From Thereva unica (lineage: Eukaryota; Arthropoda; Insecta; Diptera; Therevidae), in assembly GCA_949987705.1 (NCBI GenBank), contig OX465281.1, positions 82,550,543-82,614,542 on the forward strand: 64,000 nt of DNA, in the 5' to 3' direction. The notes under the pieces were generated by a model. The model was not told the DNA's origin and ran no database searches. It worked only from the letters and a program-made list of their open reading frames with translations. The position numbers and the translations under genes were made by a program. Shown here in pieces: positions 52,751-64,000 of the stretch; positions within the stretch are counted from its first letter, which is position 1; every line of letters begins with the position of its first letter.

Positions 52751-55700
52751 ATGGTTTATGAGCCAGGTTTAACTGCCATAGTAAAATATGGATTTCACGT
52801 AGGAATTGAAAATATTTAACTTCACATTTTTATGTAGATAGTTGTGGCTACTTCCACACTACTGTTGAATTCACCTCTAGTATTTTTAATCCTACTCAAA
52901 ATATCGCACTTCCTTTCGTATTAATTATACTACTCAGATAATTGAACTCCCTCATGTCTTATATTGATCGTACTATCTTTTATTATAATGGGTGACTGTT
53001 TGTAATATTAATTCTCATTTTTTTGTGCATTTTTTCTAAGACCTGCATATTCAAGTTCTTCTAGCCGTTGTAACATTCCCATCGGATTCCTCTTGCTTCG
53101 CTGCTGGCTTTCTTCATTATCTCGTCAGTAATGAAAAGTAATGGTGCTTTAATTTTTTAATAATATTATAACCATGTTACTCTAACTTTATTAGTTAGGG
53201 GTGTCATTATTTGATTACCGAATTAAGAAGCCCCAGTAGCGATACCCCCAGTACTCACTTGAAATAGATCAATGTCGGCGCCTTCTATTTGAAAGGTCAT
53301 AGAAGGATCTGCAAAAATAATTAGCAAATTTATACGTAATTTATAATTTGTACGATCGACAAATTTAGCTTTTAGAGAATAAACTTTCTGCTAACAACGT
53401 CAGATGCTACTTTGAAATGATAAAGGTTTACTTGGATATAAGCGGGCCGAAAAGCCACTGTCATTCCAGTTTTTTTTACTGCTGCAGTCTCTTGTTTCGT
53501 ATTTGAATCTTTCTTTTTTGGCGAAGGATGAAGTTTTGAAGCTACAGTCACTGCTTTGTTACAAGCTTCTGCCATTAGACATAATTGTCTTGATGGCTGA
53601 CTTATACCGGAGATCGTGCTCTCGTGTCCCTTTGTTGGATCTACGACCTTGACTATGAGCTGCGATATGACTACTTTTCTCTTCCCGGTCTCTCCGGCTT
53701 GTACTTTTTGATGTGTAGAAATTTCCAATCCCGGCAATTGCTTGCCCAGTGTTGGCGTTTTTGAAACTGATTCTGGTTTGTGGCTTATACAGTTTTTCCT
53801 CTATTGTCCTGCAATAGGGGACTTGGTTGTTTTATGTATCACTTTCCACTTTGTCACATGGATACATTCTTTTTGTCCCTAGCATAAGTTTGTATGCTAT
53901 TCTACTATTTAACATTCGTGATGGCTCATGGCTTTATTTCTCCAATGCCTTCCAGTCACTCTGCTAGGGTGTAATTGCTCCAGGAAATTAATCAGAGCGA
54001 GTCAAGAGCAAACTCTAAAAAATTCTCGGTGTTTGGAGTGTTTACAGGAACACATTTTGGTTCAGTAAGTACTGAGTAGTGAACAAATTAAAAATAAAGT
54101 AAAATTAATTAATTTTAAGCATTGATAAAATACTTTGTTCTTTCTTGATACAAAGACCTCGTCACTTAAATATCTTTAAAATGTATCGAAGCGCGTTTAT
54201 CAACATTACTCCTGTATCTTCAAATAAAATAATTTTATAAGACGAACTGATGTTATGTATTAAGATTCTTTTTTGAAAATTATTGCCAACAAATGTCTTT
54301 GGTTATTTTTTATCTTATGCTTATCAATATTCAATTTTGGGGTAGATGAAAGCGTATTGTTGTCCTTTTCTAATACAGTTAATAATTTTCGCACTGCTTC
54401 GATTTAGATCGAGGTGGTTTTCCAATTTAATCTCCGTTAACTTTTAATCTTGCAAGATATGATGTTTTTCTGCGTTGATAAAAGTTAAGTCCAAATTAGA
54501 AACGGAAACTTAAGCTTTTCCATTTAAAGAGAATTATTCAGTTTCAAGCACTAAATATTTTTTTATTATTTTAATAATAGTGAAAGATAATGCGATTGTA
54601 ATCAAAGTTTATTAGTCCATTTCCTCTAGCTGGGATCGGCAAAATAATCACTGACATATAGAATGGACTGCTCATCAGAAAATTTTCATGGCATCAATTC
54701 GTTCCATAGGTGGCAAACCTTTTTTCACTGCAAAGATAAAAAAGTTGTCGTATTATGTAGTATTGAAAGTAAAGAGCAAAAATATTTAATAAAATGGAAA
54801 TGTGCAGTTTTTGAATGCCAAATTTCAATTCTTCAATTGTGGCACTACCTGATTTTATTTCTGCTAGAGAATGCACTGAACTCATAACACGAAATTGAAC
54901 AAAATTTAAGTTCGGTGACAACAGATGGATGAGTGAGAGGACTATACTCTTTGGTGCCATGAATGTGTATGGGAATACTTTCAGATGAGCGCCGATTGTT
55001 ATACAGTGAACGAAATTGATTTAGCCGCATCAACATTTTTCACATTAAACATTCCGAAAAGAGTGAAATACTATTGTTAATAAGAAGTGATGATTTTTTG
55101 TATTATTTATATTATCATTTAATATTATATACATATAATAATCTTTAATTCATACATTAGTTTTTACAGTTAGTAACAAAATAGAAAATTCAGCATTATA
55201 AAAGGGTGAAATTGATTTAGCCGCAACATTAGTAATGACCATATATTTTGTTTTCAGCCCCCTTAGGGGCAAGCTAGGTTATTTTTTACATATAGTAGGG
55301 ACTGTTACGAAAATATTAAGGGGTCGTGGAGCCTCCTACGATTTGTTTTGGGGCTGTTTGGTTGTGGGGTTCCTTTGTTGAGTTTTTTTAGTTTTTGTTG
55401 CCGTTTTAACTAAAAAGAGGGGAAATGATAGAACATTATTTATAAAATTTGGCAACGAGGTGCGCAGAACTGCTCAAATTTTTTGTGTCACGGAGTTTGA
55501 AAAATTCTATAAATGAAAATATCACAACAGATAAGAACAACTTGGACATAGTCGAGGAATCCATTTACCTAAGAGTGATGGAAACAACAATACAATAGAC
55601 TGTGAAATATATAGACGAATAAAGCATATCGTTGATTCCTTTACTAAAAAATTGTTGAATGACGCAAGATGCTAAATGTTATTTAAAATGAAAATGGCTG

Positions 55701-56223
55701 ATAACATATGAGCTGTGTTTATTGAGACCGAAAAAAAGGCGGAGCAGGTCGAGGCAGCTCACAGTAGAGCAGGTGTCAAAAATAAATAAAGCAAGTTGGC
55801 GCAATTCAGAGCAAGAAATCTCATGAAACACTTTTCAGGCAAGAATTCTCAAAGTGCGTTGTCAGAACTTCAACCTGATAGTTTTTAAAGTGAAATTTAT
55901 TTAAACTTGATAAATACGGTACTAAATTAAAAATAGAAAAATATTTATTAAGTAAGTTGATGGAAGCGCTGGATGATTCCTCTAATTCAGATATTCAATT
56001 AACGGATGTCGGTATTGTGACAGTTGACAAACAGCTGATTGCTTGCCTGAAGTTGCTTTACCAAAAAAGGATGAGCCTGAAGTTCCGAACGTTCGATCGA
56101 ACGATTTTAGAAAAAAAAAATTAAATTTTGAAACTGACTATCGGACCTTAAAAAACAAGTAAATAATTGTTTTTTGATACCAGACAGACAGTGGGGGTCT
56201 CGAAAAATATCATACCTAAATTA
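52751..56223. other. Region with no recognised gene except a weak minus-strand frame
   Basis: Only short frames are present. A direct repeat gaaattgatttagccgca occurs near 55012 and 55207. Otherwise AT-rich, presumably intron. The 5' edge of the satellite array lies at about 56224. Confidence 0.4.
53372..53782 (-). pseudogene. Unrecognised minus-strand open frame
   Basis: The frame stays open from about 53782 to the stop at 53372 with an even amino acid mix (for example KVVISQLIVKVVDPTKGHES and LCLMAEACNKAVTVASKLH). There is no ATG at its start; the first Met is internal (LCLM). An upstream AG near 53784 could be a splice acceptor. No domain was recognised. It may be a coding relic, an exon of an unknown gene or chance. 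Confidence 0.25.
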
Positions 56224-59200
56224 TTAACCCCGAATTATAAACCTACCCCTAACTAACCCCCTAAAAATGATGTTTTTTGGAAAAAATAGTTAGAGGCCGA
56301 GTGCCCCGCTGGATTTTTGTGGACTTGTTAAGGGTGGTGCTAGTAACCACCCCCAAAAATCTCAGGTCGATATCGTGCACGGGCGACACCCCTAACTCAC
56401 CCCCTAAAAATGAATATTTTTAAAACAATAGTTAGAGGCCTAGTGCCCCGCTGCATTTTTGTGGACATGTTAAGGGCTGTGCTAGTAACCACCCCCAAAA
56501 ATCTCAAGTCGATATCGTGCACGGGCGACACCCCTAACTCACCCCCTAAAAATGAATATTTTTAAATCAATAGTTAGAGGCCGAGTGCCCCGCTGGATTT
56601 TTGTGGACTTGTTAAGGGTGGTGCTAGTAACCACCCCCAAAAAACTCAAGTCGATATCGTGCACGGGCGACACCCCTAACTCACCCCCTAAAAATGAATA
56701 TTTTTAAAACAATAGTTAGAGGCCTAGTGCCCCGCTGGATTTTTGTGGACTTGTTAAGGGTGGTGCTAGTAACCACCCCCAAAAATCTCAAGTCGATATC
56801 GTGCACGGGCGACACCCCTAACTCACCCCCTAAAAATGAATATTTTTAAAACAATAGTTAGAGGCCTAGTGCCCCGCTGGATTTTTGTGGACTTGTTAAG
56901 GGTGGTGCTAGTAACCACCCCCAAAAATCTCAAGTCGATATCGTGCACGGGCGACACCCCTAACTCACCCCCTAAAAATGAATATTTTTAAAACAATAGT
57001 TAGAGGCCTAGTGCCCCGCTGGATTTTTGTGGACTTGTTAAGAGTGGTGCTAGTAACCACCCCCAAAAATCTCAAGTCGATATCGTGCACGGGCGACACC
57101 TCTAACTCACCCCCTAAAAATGAATATTTTTAAAACAATAGTTAGAGGCCTAGTGCCCCGCTGGATTTTTGTGGACTTGTTAAGGGTGGTGCTAGTAACC
57201 ACCCCCAAAAATCTCAAGTCGATATCGTGCACGGGCGACACCCCTAACTCACCCCCTAAAAATGAATATTTTTAAATCAATAGTTAGAGGCCGAGTGCCC
57301 CGCTGGATTTTTGTGGACTTGTTAAGGGTGGTGCTAGTAACCACCCCCAAAAATCTCAAGTCGATATCGTGCACGGGCGACACCCCTAACTCACCCCCTA
57401 AAAATGAATATTTTTAAAACAATAGTTAGAGGCCTAGTGCCCCGCTGGATTTTTGTGGACTTGTTAAGGGTGGTGCTAGTAACCACCCCCAAAAATCTCA
57501 AGTCGATATCGTGCACGGGCGACACCCCTAACTCACCCCCTAAAAATGAATATTTTTAAATCAATAGTTAGAGGCCGAGTGCCCCGCTGGATTTTTGTGG
57601 ACTTGTTAAGGGTGGTGCTAGTAACCACCCCCAAAAATCTCAAGTCGATATCGTGCACGGGGGACACTTTTAACCCACCCCCTAGAAATGATTATTTTAT
57701 ACACAATAGTTAGAGGCCGAGTGCCCCGCTGAATTTTTGTGGACATGTTAAGGGTGGTGCTAGTAACCACCACGAAAAATCTCAAGTCCATATCGTGCAC
57801 GGGCGATACCCCTAACCAACCCCCTAGAAATGATTATTTTAAACACAATAGTTAGAGGCCGAGTGCCCCGCTGGATTTTTGTGGACTTGTTAAGGGTGGT
57901 GCTAGTAGCCACCCCCAAAAATCTCAAGTCGATATCGTGCACGGGCGATACCCCTAACCCACCCCCTAGAAATGATTATTTTAAACACAATAGTTAGAGG
58001 CCGAGTGCCCCGCTGGATTTTTGTGGACATGTTAAGGGTGGTGCTAGTAACCACCACGAAAAATCTCAAGTCCATATCGTGCACGGGCGATACCCCTAAC
58101 CCACCCCCTAGAAATGATTATTTTAAACACAATAGTTAGAGGCCGAGTGCCCCGCTGGATTTTTGTGGACATGTTAAGGGTGGTGCTAGTAACCACCACG
58201 AAAAATCTCAAGTCCATATCGTGCACGGGCGATACCCCTAACCCACCCCCTAGAAATGATTATTTTAAACACAATAGTTAGAGGCCGAGTGCCCCGCTGG
58301 ATTTTTGTGGACATGTTAAGGGTGGTGCTAGTAACCACCACGAAAAATCTCAAGTCCATATCGTGCACGGGCGATACCCCTAACCAACCCCCTAGAAATG
58401 ATTATTTTAAACACAATAGTTAGAGGCCGAGTGCCCCGCTGAATTTTTGTGGACATGTTAAGGGTGGTGCTAGTAACCACCACGAAAAATCTCAAGTCCA
58501 TATCGTGCACGGGCGATACCCCTAACCAACCCCCTAGAAATGATTATTTTAAACACAATAGTTAGAGGCCGAGTGCCCCGCTGGATTTTTGTGGACATGT
58601 TAAGGGTGGTGCTAGTAACCACCACGAAAAATCTCAAGTCCATATCGTGCACGGGCGATACCCCTAACCCACCCCCTAGAAATGATTATTTTAAACACAA
58701 TAGTTAGAGGCCGAGTGCCCCGCTGGATTTTTGTGGACATGTTAAGGGTGGTGCTAGTAACCACCACGAAAAATCTCAAGTCCATATCGTGCACGGGCGA
58801 CACTTTTAAAACACCCCCTAGAAATGATTATTTTAAACACAATAGTTAGAGGCCGAGTGCCCCGCTGAATTTTTGTGGACATGTTAAGGGTGGTGCTAGT
58901 AACCACCACAAAAAATCTCAAGTCCATATCGTGCACGGGCGATACCCCTAACCCACCCCCTAGAAATGATTATTTTAAACACAATAGTTAGAGGACGAGT
59001 GCCCCGCTGAATTTTTGTGGACATGTTAAGGGTGGTGCTAGTAACCACCACGAAAAATCTCAAGTCCATATCGTGCACGGGCGATACCCCTAACTCACCC
59101 CCTAGAAATGATTATTTTTAAACAAATAGTTAGAGGCCGAGTGCCCCGCTGGATTTTTGTGGACTTGTTAAGGGTGGTGCTAGTAGCCACCACAAAAAAT

Positions 59201-62200
59201 CTCAAGTCCATATCGTGCACGGGCGACACTTTTAAAACACCCCCTAGAAATGATTATTTTAAACACAATAGTTAGAGGCCGAGTGCCCCGCTGGATTTTT
59301 GTGGACTTGTTAAGGGTGGTGCTAGTAGCCACCACAAAAAATCTCAAGTCCATATCGTGCACGGGCGACACTTTTAAAACACCCCCTAGAAATGATTATT
59401 TTAAACACAATAGTTAGAGGCCGAGTGCCCCGCTGGATTTTTGTGGACTTGTTAAGGGTGGTGCTAGTAGCCACCACAAAAAATCTCAAGTCCATATCGT
59501 GCACGGGCGACACTTTTAAAACACCCCCTAGAAATGATTATTTTAAACACAATAGTTAGAGGCCGAGTGCCCCGCTGGATTTTTGTGGACTTGTTAAGGG
59601 TGGTGCTAGTAGCCACCACAAAAAATCTCAAGTCCATATCGTGCACGGGCGACACTTTTAAAACACCCCCTAGAAATGATTATTTTAAACACAATAGTTA
59701 GAGGCCGAGTGCCCCGCTGGATTTTTGTGGACTTGTTAAGGGTGGTGCTAGTAGCCACCACAAAAAATCTCAAGTCCATATCGTGCACGGGCGACACTTT
59801 TAAAACACCCCCTAGAAATGATTATTTTATACACAATAGTTAGAGGCCGAGTGCCCCGCTGGATTTTTGTGGACTTGTTAAGGGTGGTGCTAGTAGCCAC
59901 CACAAAAAATCTCAAGTCCATATCGTGCACGGGCGACACTTTTAAAACACCCCCTAGAAATGATTATTTTAAACACAATAGTTAGAGGCCGAGTGCCCCG
60001 CTGGATTTTTGTGGACTTGTTAAGGGTGGTGCTAGTAGCCACCACAAAAAATCTCAAGTCCATATCGTGCACGGGCGATACCCCTAACCAACCCCCTAGA
60101 AATGATTATTTTAAACACAATAGTTAGAGGCCGAGTGCCCCGCTGAATTTTTGTGGACATGTTAAGGGTGGTGCTAGTAACCACCACGAAAAATCTCAAG
60201 TCCATATCGTGCACGGGCGATACCCCTAACCAACCCCCTAGAAATGATTATTTTAAACACAATAGTTAGAGGCCGAGTGCCCCGCTGGATTTTTGTGGAC
60301 ATGTTAAGGGTGGTGCTAGTAACCACCACGAAAAATCTCAAGTCCATATCGTGCACGGGCGATACCCCTAACCCACCCCCTAGAAATGATTATTTTAAAC
60401 ACAATAGTTAGAGGCCGAGTGCCCCGCTGGATTTTTGTGGACATGTTAAGGGTGGTGCTAGTAACCACCACGAAAAATCTCAAGTCCATATCGTGCACGG
60501 GCGACACTTTTAAAACACCCCCTAGAAATGATTATTTTAAACACAATAGTTAGAGGCCGAGTGCCCCGCTGAATTTTTGTGGACATGTTAAGGGTGGTGC
60601 TAGTAACCACCACAAAAAATCTCAAGTCCATATCGTGCACGGGCGATACCCCTAACCCACCCCCTAGAAATGATTATTTTAAACACAATAGTTAGAGGAC
60701 GAGTGCCCCGCTGAATTTTTGTGGACATGTTAAGGGTGGTGCTAGTAACCACCACGAAAAATCTCAAGTCCATATCGTGCACGGGCGATACCCCTAACTC
60801 ACCCCCTAGAAATGATTATTTTTAAACAAATAGTTAGAGGCCGAGTGCCCCGCTGGATTTTTGTGGACTTGTTAAGGGTGGTGCTAGTAGCCACCACAAA
60901 AAATCTCAAGTCCATATCTTGCACGGGCGACACTTTTAAAACACCCCCTAGAAATGATTATTTTAAACACAATAGTTAGAGGCCGAGTGCCCCGCTGGAT
61001 TTTTGTGGACTTGTTAAGGGTGGTGCTAGTAGCCACCACAAAAAATCTCAAGTCCATATCGTGCACGGGCGACACTTTTAAAACACCCCCTAGAAATGAT
61101 TATTTTAAACACAATAGTTAGAGGCCGAGTGCCCCGCTGGATTTTTGTGGACTTGTTAAAGGTGGTGCTAGTAGCCACCACAAAAAATCTCAAGTCCATA
61201 TCGTGCACGGGCGACACTTTTAAAACACCCCCTAGAAATGATTATTTTAAACACAATAGTTAGAGGCCGAGTGCCCCGCTGGATTTTTGTGGACTTGTTA
61301 AGGGTGGTGCTAGTAGCAACCACAAAAAATCTCAAGTCCATATCGTGCACGGGCGACACTTTTAAAACACCCCCTAGAAATGATTATTTTAAACACAATA
61401 GTTAGAGGCCGAGTGCCCCGCTGGATTTTTGTGGACTTGTTAAGGGTGGTGCTAGTAGCCACCACAAAAAATCTCAAGTCCATATCGTGCACGGGCGACA
61501 CTTTTAAAACACCCCCTAGAAATGATTATTTTAAACACAATAGTTAGAGGCCGAGTGCCCCGCTGAATTTTTGTGGACATGTTAAGGGTGGTGCTAGTAA
61601 CCACCACAAAAAATCTCAAGTCCATATCGTGCACGGGCGATACCCCTAACCCACCCCCTAGAAATGATTATTTTAAACACAATAGTTAGAGGCCGAGTGC
61701 CCCGCTGGATTTTTGTGGACATGTTAAGGGTGGTGCTAGTAACCACCACGAAAAATCTCAAGTCCATATCGTGCACGGGCGACACTTTTAAAACACCCCC
61801 TAGAAATGATTATTTTAAACACAATAGTTAGAGGCCGAGTGCCCCGCTGAATTTTTGTGGACATGTTAAGGGTGGTGCTAGTAACCACCACAAAAAATCT
61901 CAAGTCCATATCGTGCACGGGCGATACCCCTAACCCACCCCCTAGAAATGATTATTTTAAACACAATAGTTAGAGGACGAGTGCCCCGCTGAATTTTTGT
62001 GGACATGTTAAGGGTGGTGCTAGTAACCACCACGAAAAATCTCAAGTCCATATCGTGCACGGGCGATACCCCTAACTCACCCCCTAGAAATGATTATTTT
62101 TAAACAAATAGTTAGAGGCCGAGTGCCCCGCTGGATTTTTGTGGACTTGTTAAGGGTGGTGCTAGTAGCCACCACAAAAAATCTCAAGTCCATATCGTGC

Positions 62201-64000
62201 ACGGGCGACACTTTTAAAACACCCCCTAGAAATGATTATTTTAAACACAATAGTTAGAGGCCGAGTGCCCCGCTGGATTTTTGTGGACTTGTTAAGGGTG
62301 GTGCTAGTAGCCACCACAAAAAATCTCAAGTCCATATCGTGCACGGGCGACACTTTTAAAACACCCCCTAGAAATGATTATTTTAAACACAATAGTTAGA
62401 GGCCGAGTGCCCCGCTGGATTTTTGTGGACTTGTTAAGGGTGGTGCTAGTAGCCACCACAAAAAATCTCAAGTCCATATCGTGCACGGGCGACACTTTTA
62501 AAACACCCCCTAGAAATGATTATTTTAAACACAATAGTTAGAGGCCGAGTGCCCCGCTGGATTTTTGTGGACTTGTTAAGGGTGGTGCTAGTAGCCACCA
62601 CAAAAAATCTCAAGTCCATATCGTGCACGGGCGACACTTTTAAAACACCCCCTAGAAATGATTATTTTAAACACAATAGTTAGAGGCCGAGTGCCCCGCT
62701 GGATTTTTGTGGACTTGTTAAGGGTGGTGCTAGTAGCCACCACAAAAAATCTCAAGTCCATATCGTGCACGGGCGACACTTTTAAAACACCCCCTAGAAA
62801 TGATTATTTTATACACAATAGTTAGAGGCCGAGTGCCCCGCTGGATTTTTGTGGACTTGTTAAGGGTGGTGCTAGTAGCCACCACAAAAAATCTCAAGTC
62901 CATATCGTGCACGGGCGACACTTTTAAAACACCCCCTAGAAATGATTATTTTAAACACAATAGTTAGAGGCCGAGTGCCCCGCTGGATTTTTGTGGACTT
63001 GTTAAGGGTGGTGCTAGTAGCCACCACAAAAAATCTCAAGTCCATATCGTGCACGGGCGATACCCCTAACCAACCCCCTAGAAATGATTATTTTAAACAC
63101 AATAGTTAGAGGCCGAGTGCCCCGCTGAATTTTTGTGGACATGTTAAGGGTGGTGCTAGTAACCACCACGAAAAATCTCAAGTCCATATCGTGCACGGGC
63201 GATACCCCTAACCAACCCCCTAGAAATGATTATTTTAAACACAATAGTTAGAGGCCGAGTGCCCCGCTGGATTTTTGTGGACATGTTAAGGGTGGTGCTA
63301 GTAACCACCACGAAAAATCTCAAGTCCATATCGTGCACGGGCGATACCCCTAACCCACCCCCTAGAAATGATTATTTTAAACACAATAGTTAGAGGCCGA
63401 GTGCCCCGCTGGATTTTTGTGGACATGTTAAGGGTGGTGCTAGTAACCACCACGAAAAATCTCAAGTCCATATCGTGCACGGGCGACACTTTTAAAACAC
63501 CCCCTAGAAATGATTATTTTAAACACAATAGTTAGAGGCCGAGTGCCCCGCTGAATTTTTGTGGACATGTTAAGGGTGGTGCTAGTAACCACCACAAAAA
63601 ATCTCAAGTCCATATCGTGCACGGGCGATACCCCTAACCCACCCCCTAGAAATGATTATTTTAAACACAATAGTTAGAGGACGAGTGCCCCGCTGAATTT
63701 TTGTGGACATGTTAAGGGTGGTGCTAGTAACCACCACGAAAAATCTCAAGTCCATATCGTGCACGGGCGATACCCCTAACTCACCCCCTAGAAATGATTA
63801 TTTTTAAACAAATAGTTAGAGGCCGAGTGCCCCGCTGGATTTTTGTGGACTTGTTAAGGGTGGTGCTAGTAGCCACCACAAAAAATCTCAAGTCCATATC
63901 TTGCACGGGCGACACTTTTAAAACACCCCCTAGAAATGATTATTTTAAACACAATAGTTAGAGGCCGAGTGCCCCGCTGGATTTTTGTGGACTTGTTAAG
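56224..64000. repeat. 142-bp satellite array (~55 monomers, runs off the window)
   Basis: Monomers repeat every 142 bp with the core gttagaggccgagtgccccg, then ctggatttttgtggac, gttaagggtggtgctagtaa, ccaccac/ccaccccc and tatcgtgcacgggcga. Type A (to about 57660) has ccccctaaaaatgaatattt and gtcgatatcg. Type B (from about 57660) has ccccctagaaatgattattt and gtccatatcg. Each monomer contains a small hairpin, GGTGGT/ACCACC around gctagta, in most copies. 142 is not a multiple of 3, so the many 60-63-codon minus-strand frames are not a protein array. Confidence 0.95.
58640..64000. repeat. Higher-order structure in the satellite: 12-monomer and 21-monomer periods
   Basis: A marker monomer with tttttaaacaaatag recurs near 59110, 60814, 62092 and 63796, spacings of 1704, 1278 and 1704 bp (12, 9 and 12 monomers). 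A second marker, ttgcac in place of gtgcac, occurs at 60919 and 63901, exactly 2982 bp (21 monomers) apart. Variant order from about 58640 to 61020 is repeated from about 61622 to the edge. Confidence 0.8.

Noticed and set aside
57618..63764. About 40 similar minus-strand open frames of 60-63 codons
   Set aside because: They recur every 142 bp because the satellite does. 142 is not divisible by 3, start codons are not uniformly ATG, and variants follow satellite subtypes. They are by-products of the tandem array.
56224..64000. CENP-B box in the satellite
   Set aside because: cgtgcacgggcg contains CGGG, but the spacing and TTCG half of the consensus are missing, so there is no evidence for a centromeric box.
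56224..64000. CRISPR-like array
   Set aside because: The units are contiguous 142-bp monomers with no unique spacers, and the genome is eukaryotic.

Overview
The window looks like TE-dense, AT-rich DNA from an insect, probably a brachyceran fly. This rests on the 5' coding exon of the Pol II elongation factor gene Ell/Su(Tpl), a Drosophila-type core-promoter Motif 1, a copia element primed by half of tRNA-iMet, and many fly-like gypsy, CR1/Jockey, I, hAT, pogo and PIF/Harbinger relics. No bacterial operon, CRISPR array or convincing standard tRNA/rRNA gene was seen.

Layout. 0.6-7.5 kb: relics of an old gypsy gag/protease interrupted by a 6.1-kb composite interval with terminal inverted repeats (TIRs); that interval holds an I-clade LINE remnant and a promoter-like segment. 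9.1-11.6 kb: a degenerate CR1/Jockey-like LINE with a preserved 3' tail. 13.9-22.8 kb: two copies of an unusual DNA element with ~600-bp inverted arms around a broken XPG/FEN-like nuclease gene, separated by LINE scraps and a 1.75-kb foldback element. 23.0-26.0 kb: an internally deleted gypsy with both LTRs. 26-36.6 kb: several MITEs with clear TIRs and target duplications, a hAT element with a perfect 8-bp target duplication and a nested Tc1-like MITE, and a tRNA-headed SINE. 36.6-45.6 kb: a nearly intact gypsy split by an apparently complete copia in the opposite orientation; both have perfect 5-bp target duplications. 45.6-47.2 kb: MITEs nested inside MITEs. 49.34 kb: Ell exon, + strand. 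50.4-52.8 kb: a palindrome-rich foldback MITE, a pogo-like remnant and a tRNA-like SINE. 56.2 kb to the edge: a 142-bp satellite array of about 55 monomers with higher-order structure.

How the parts relate. The only well-supported host coding sequence is the Ell exon. Everything downstream of it, including the satellite, probably lies in Ell intron 1, because no second exon was recognised. Elements likely to have been active recently are the copia (no LTR difference seen by eye) and the gypsy it hit (one LTR difference). The LINE at 9.2-11.6 kb and the SINE at 35.5 kb share a 3' tail in which a stem is kept by compensatory changes, suggesting a LINE/SINE mobilisation partnership. The most unusual item is the pair of XPG/FEN-nuclease elements, which may belong to or near the Academ superfamily.

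All calls were made by eye from sequence; no database search was run.
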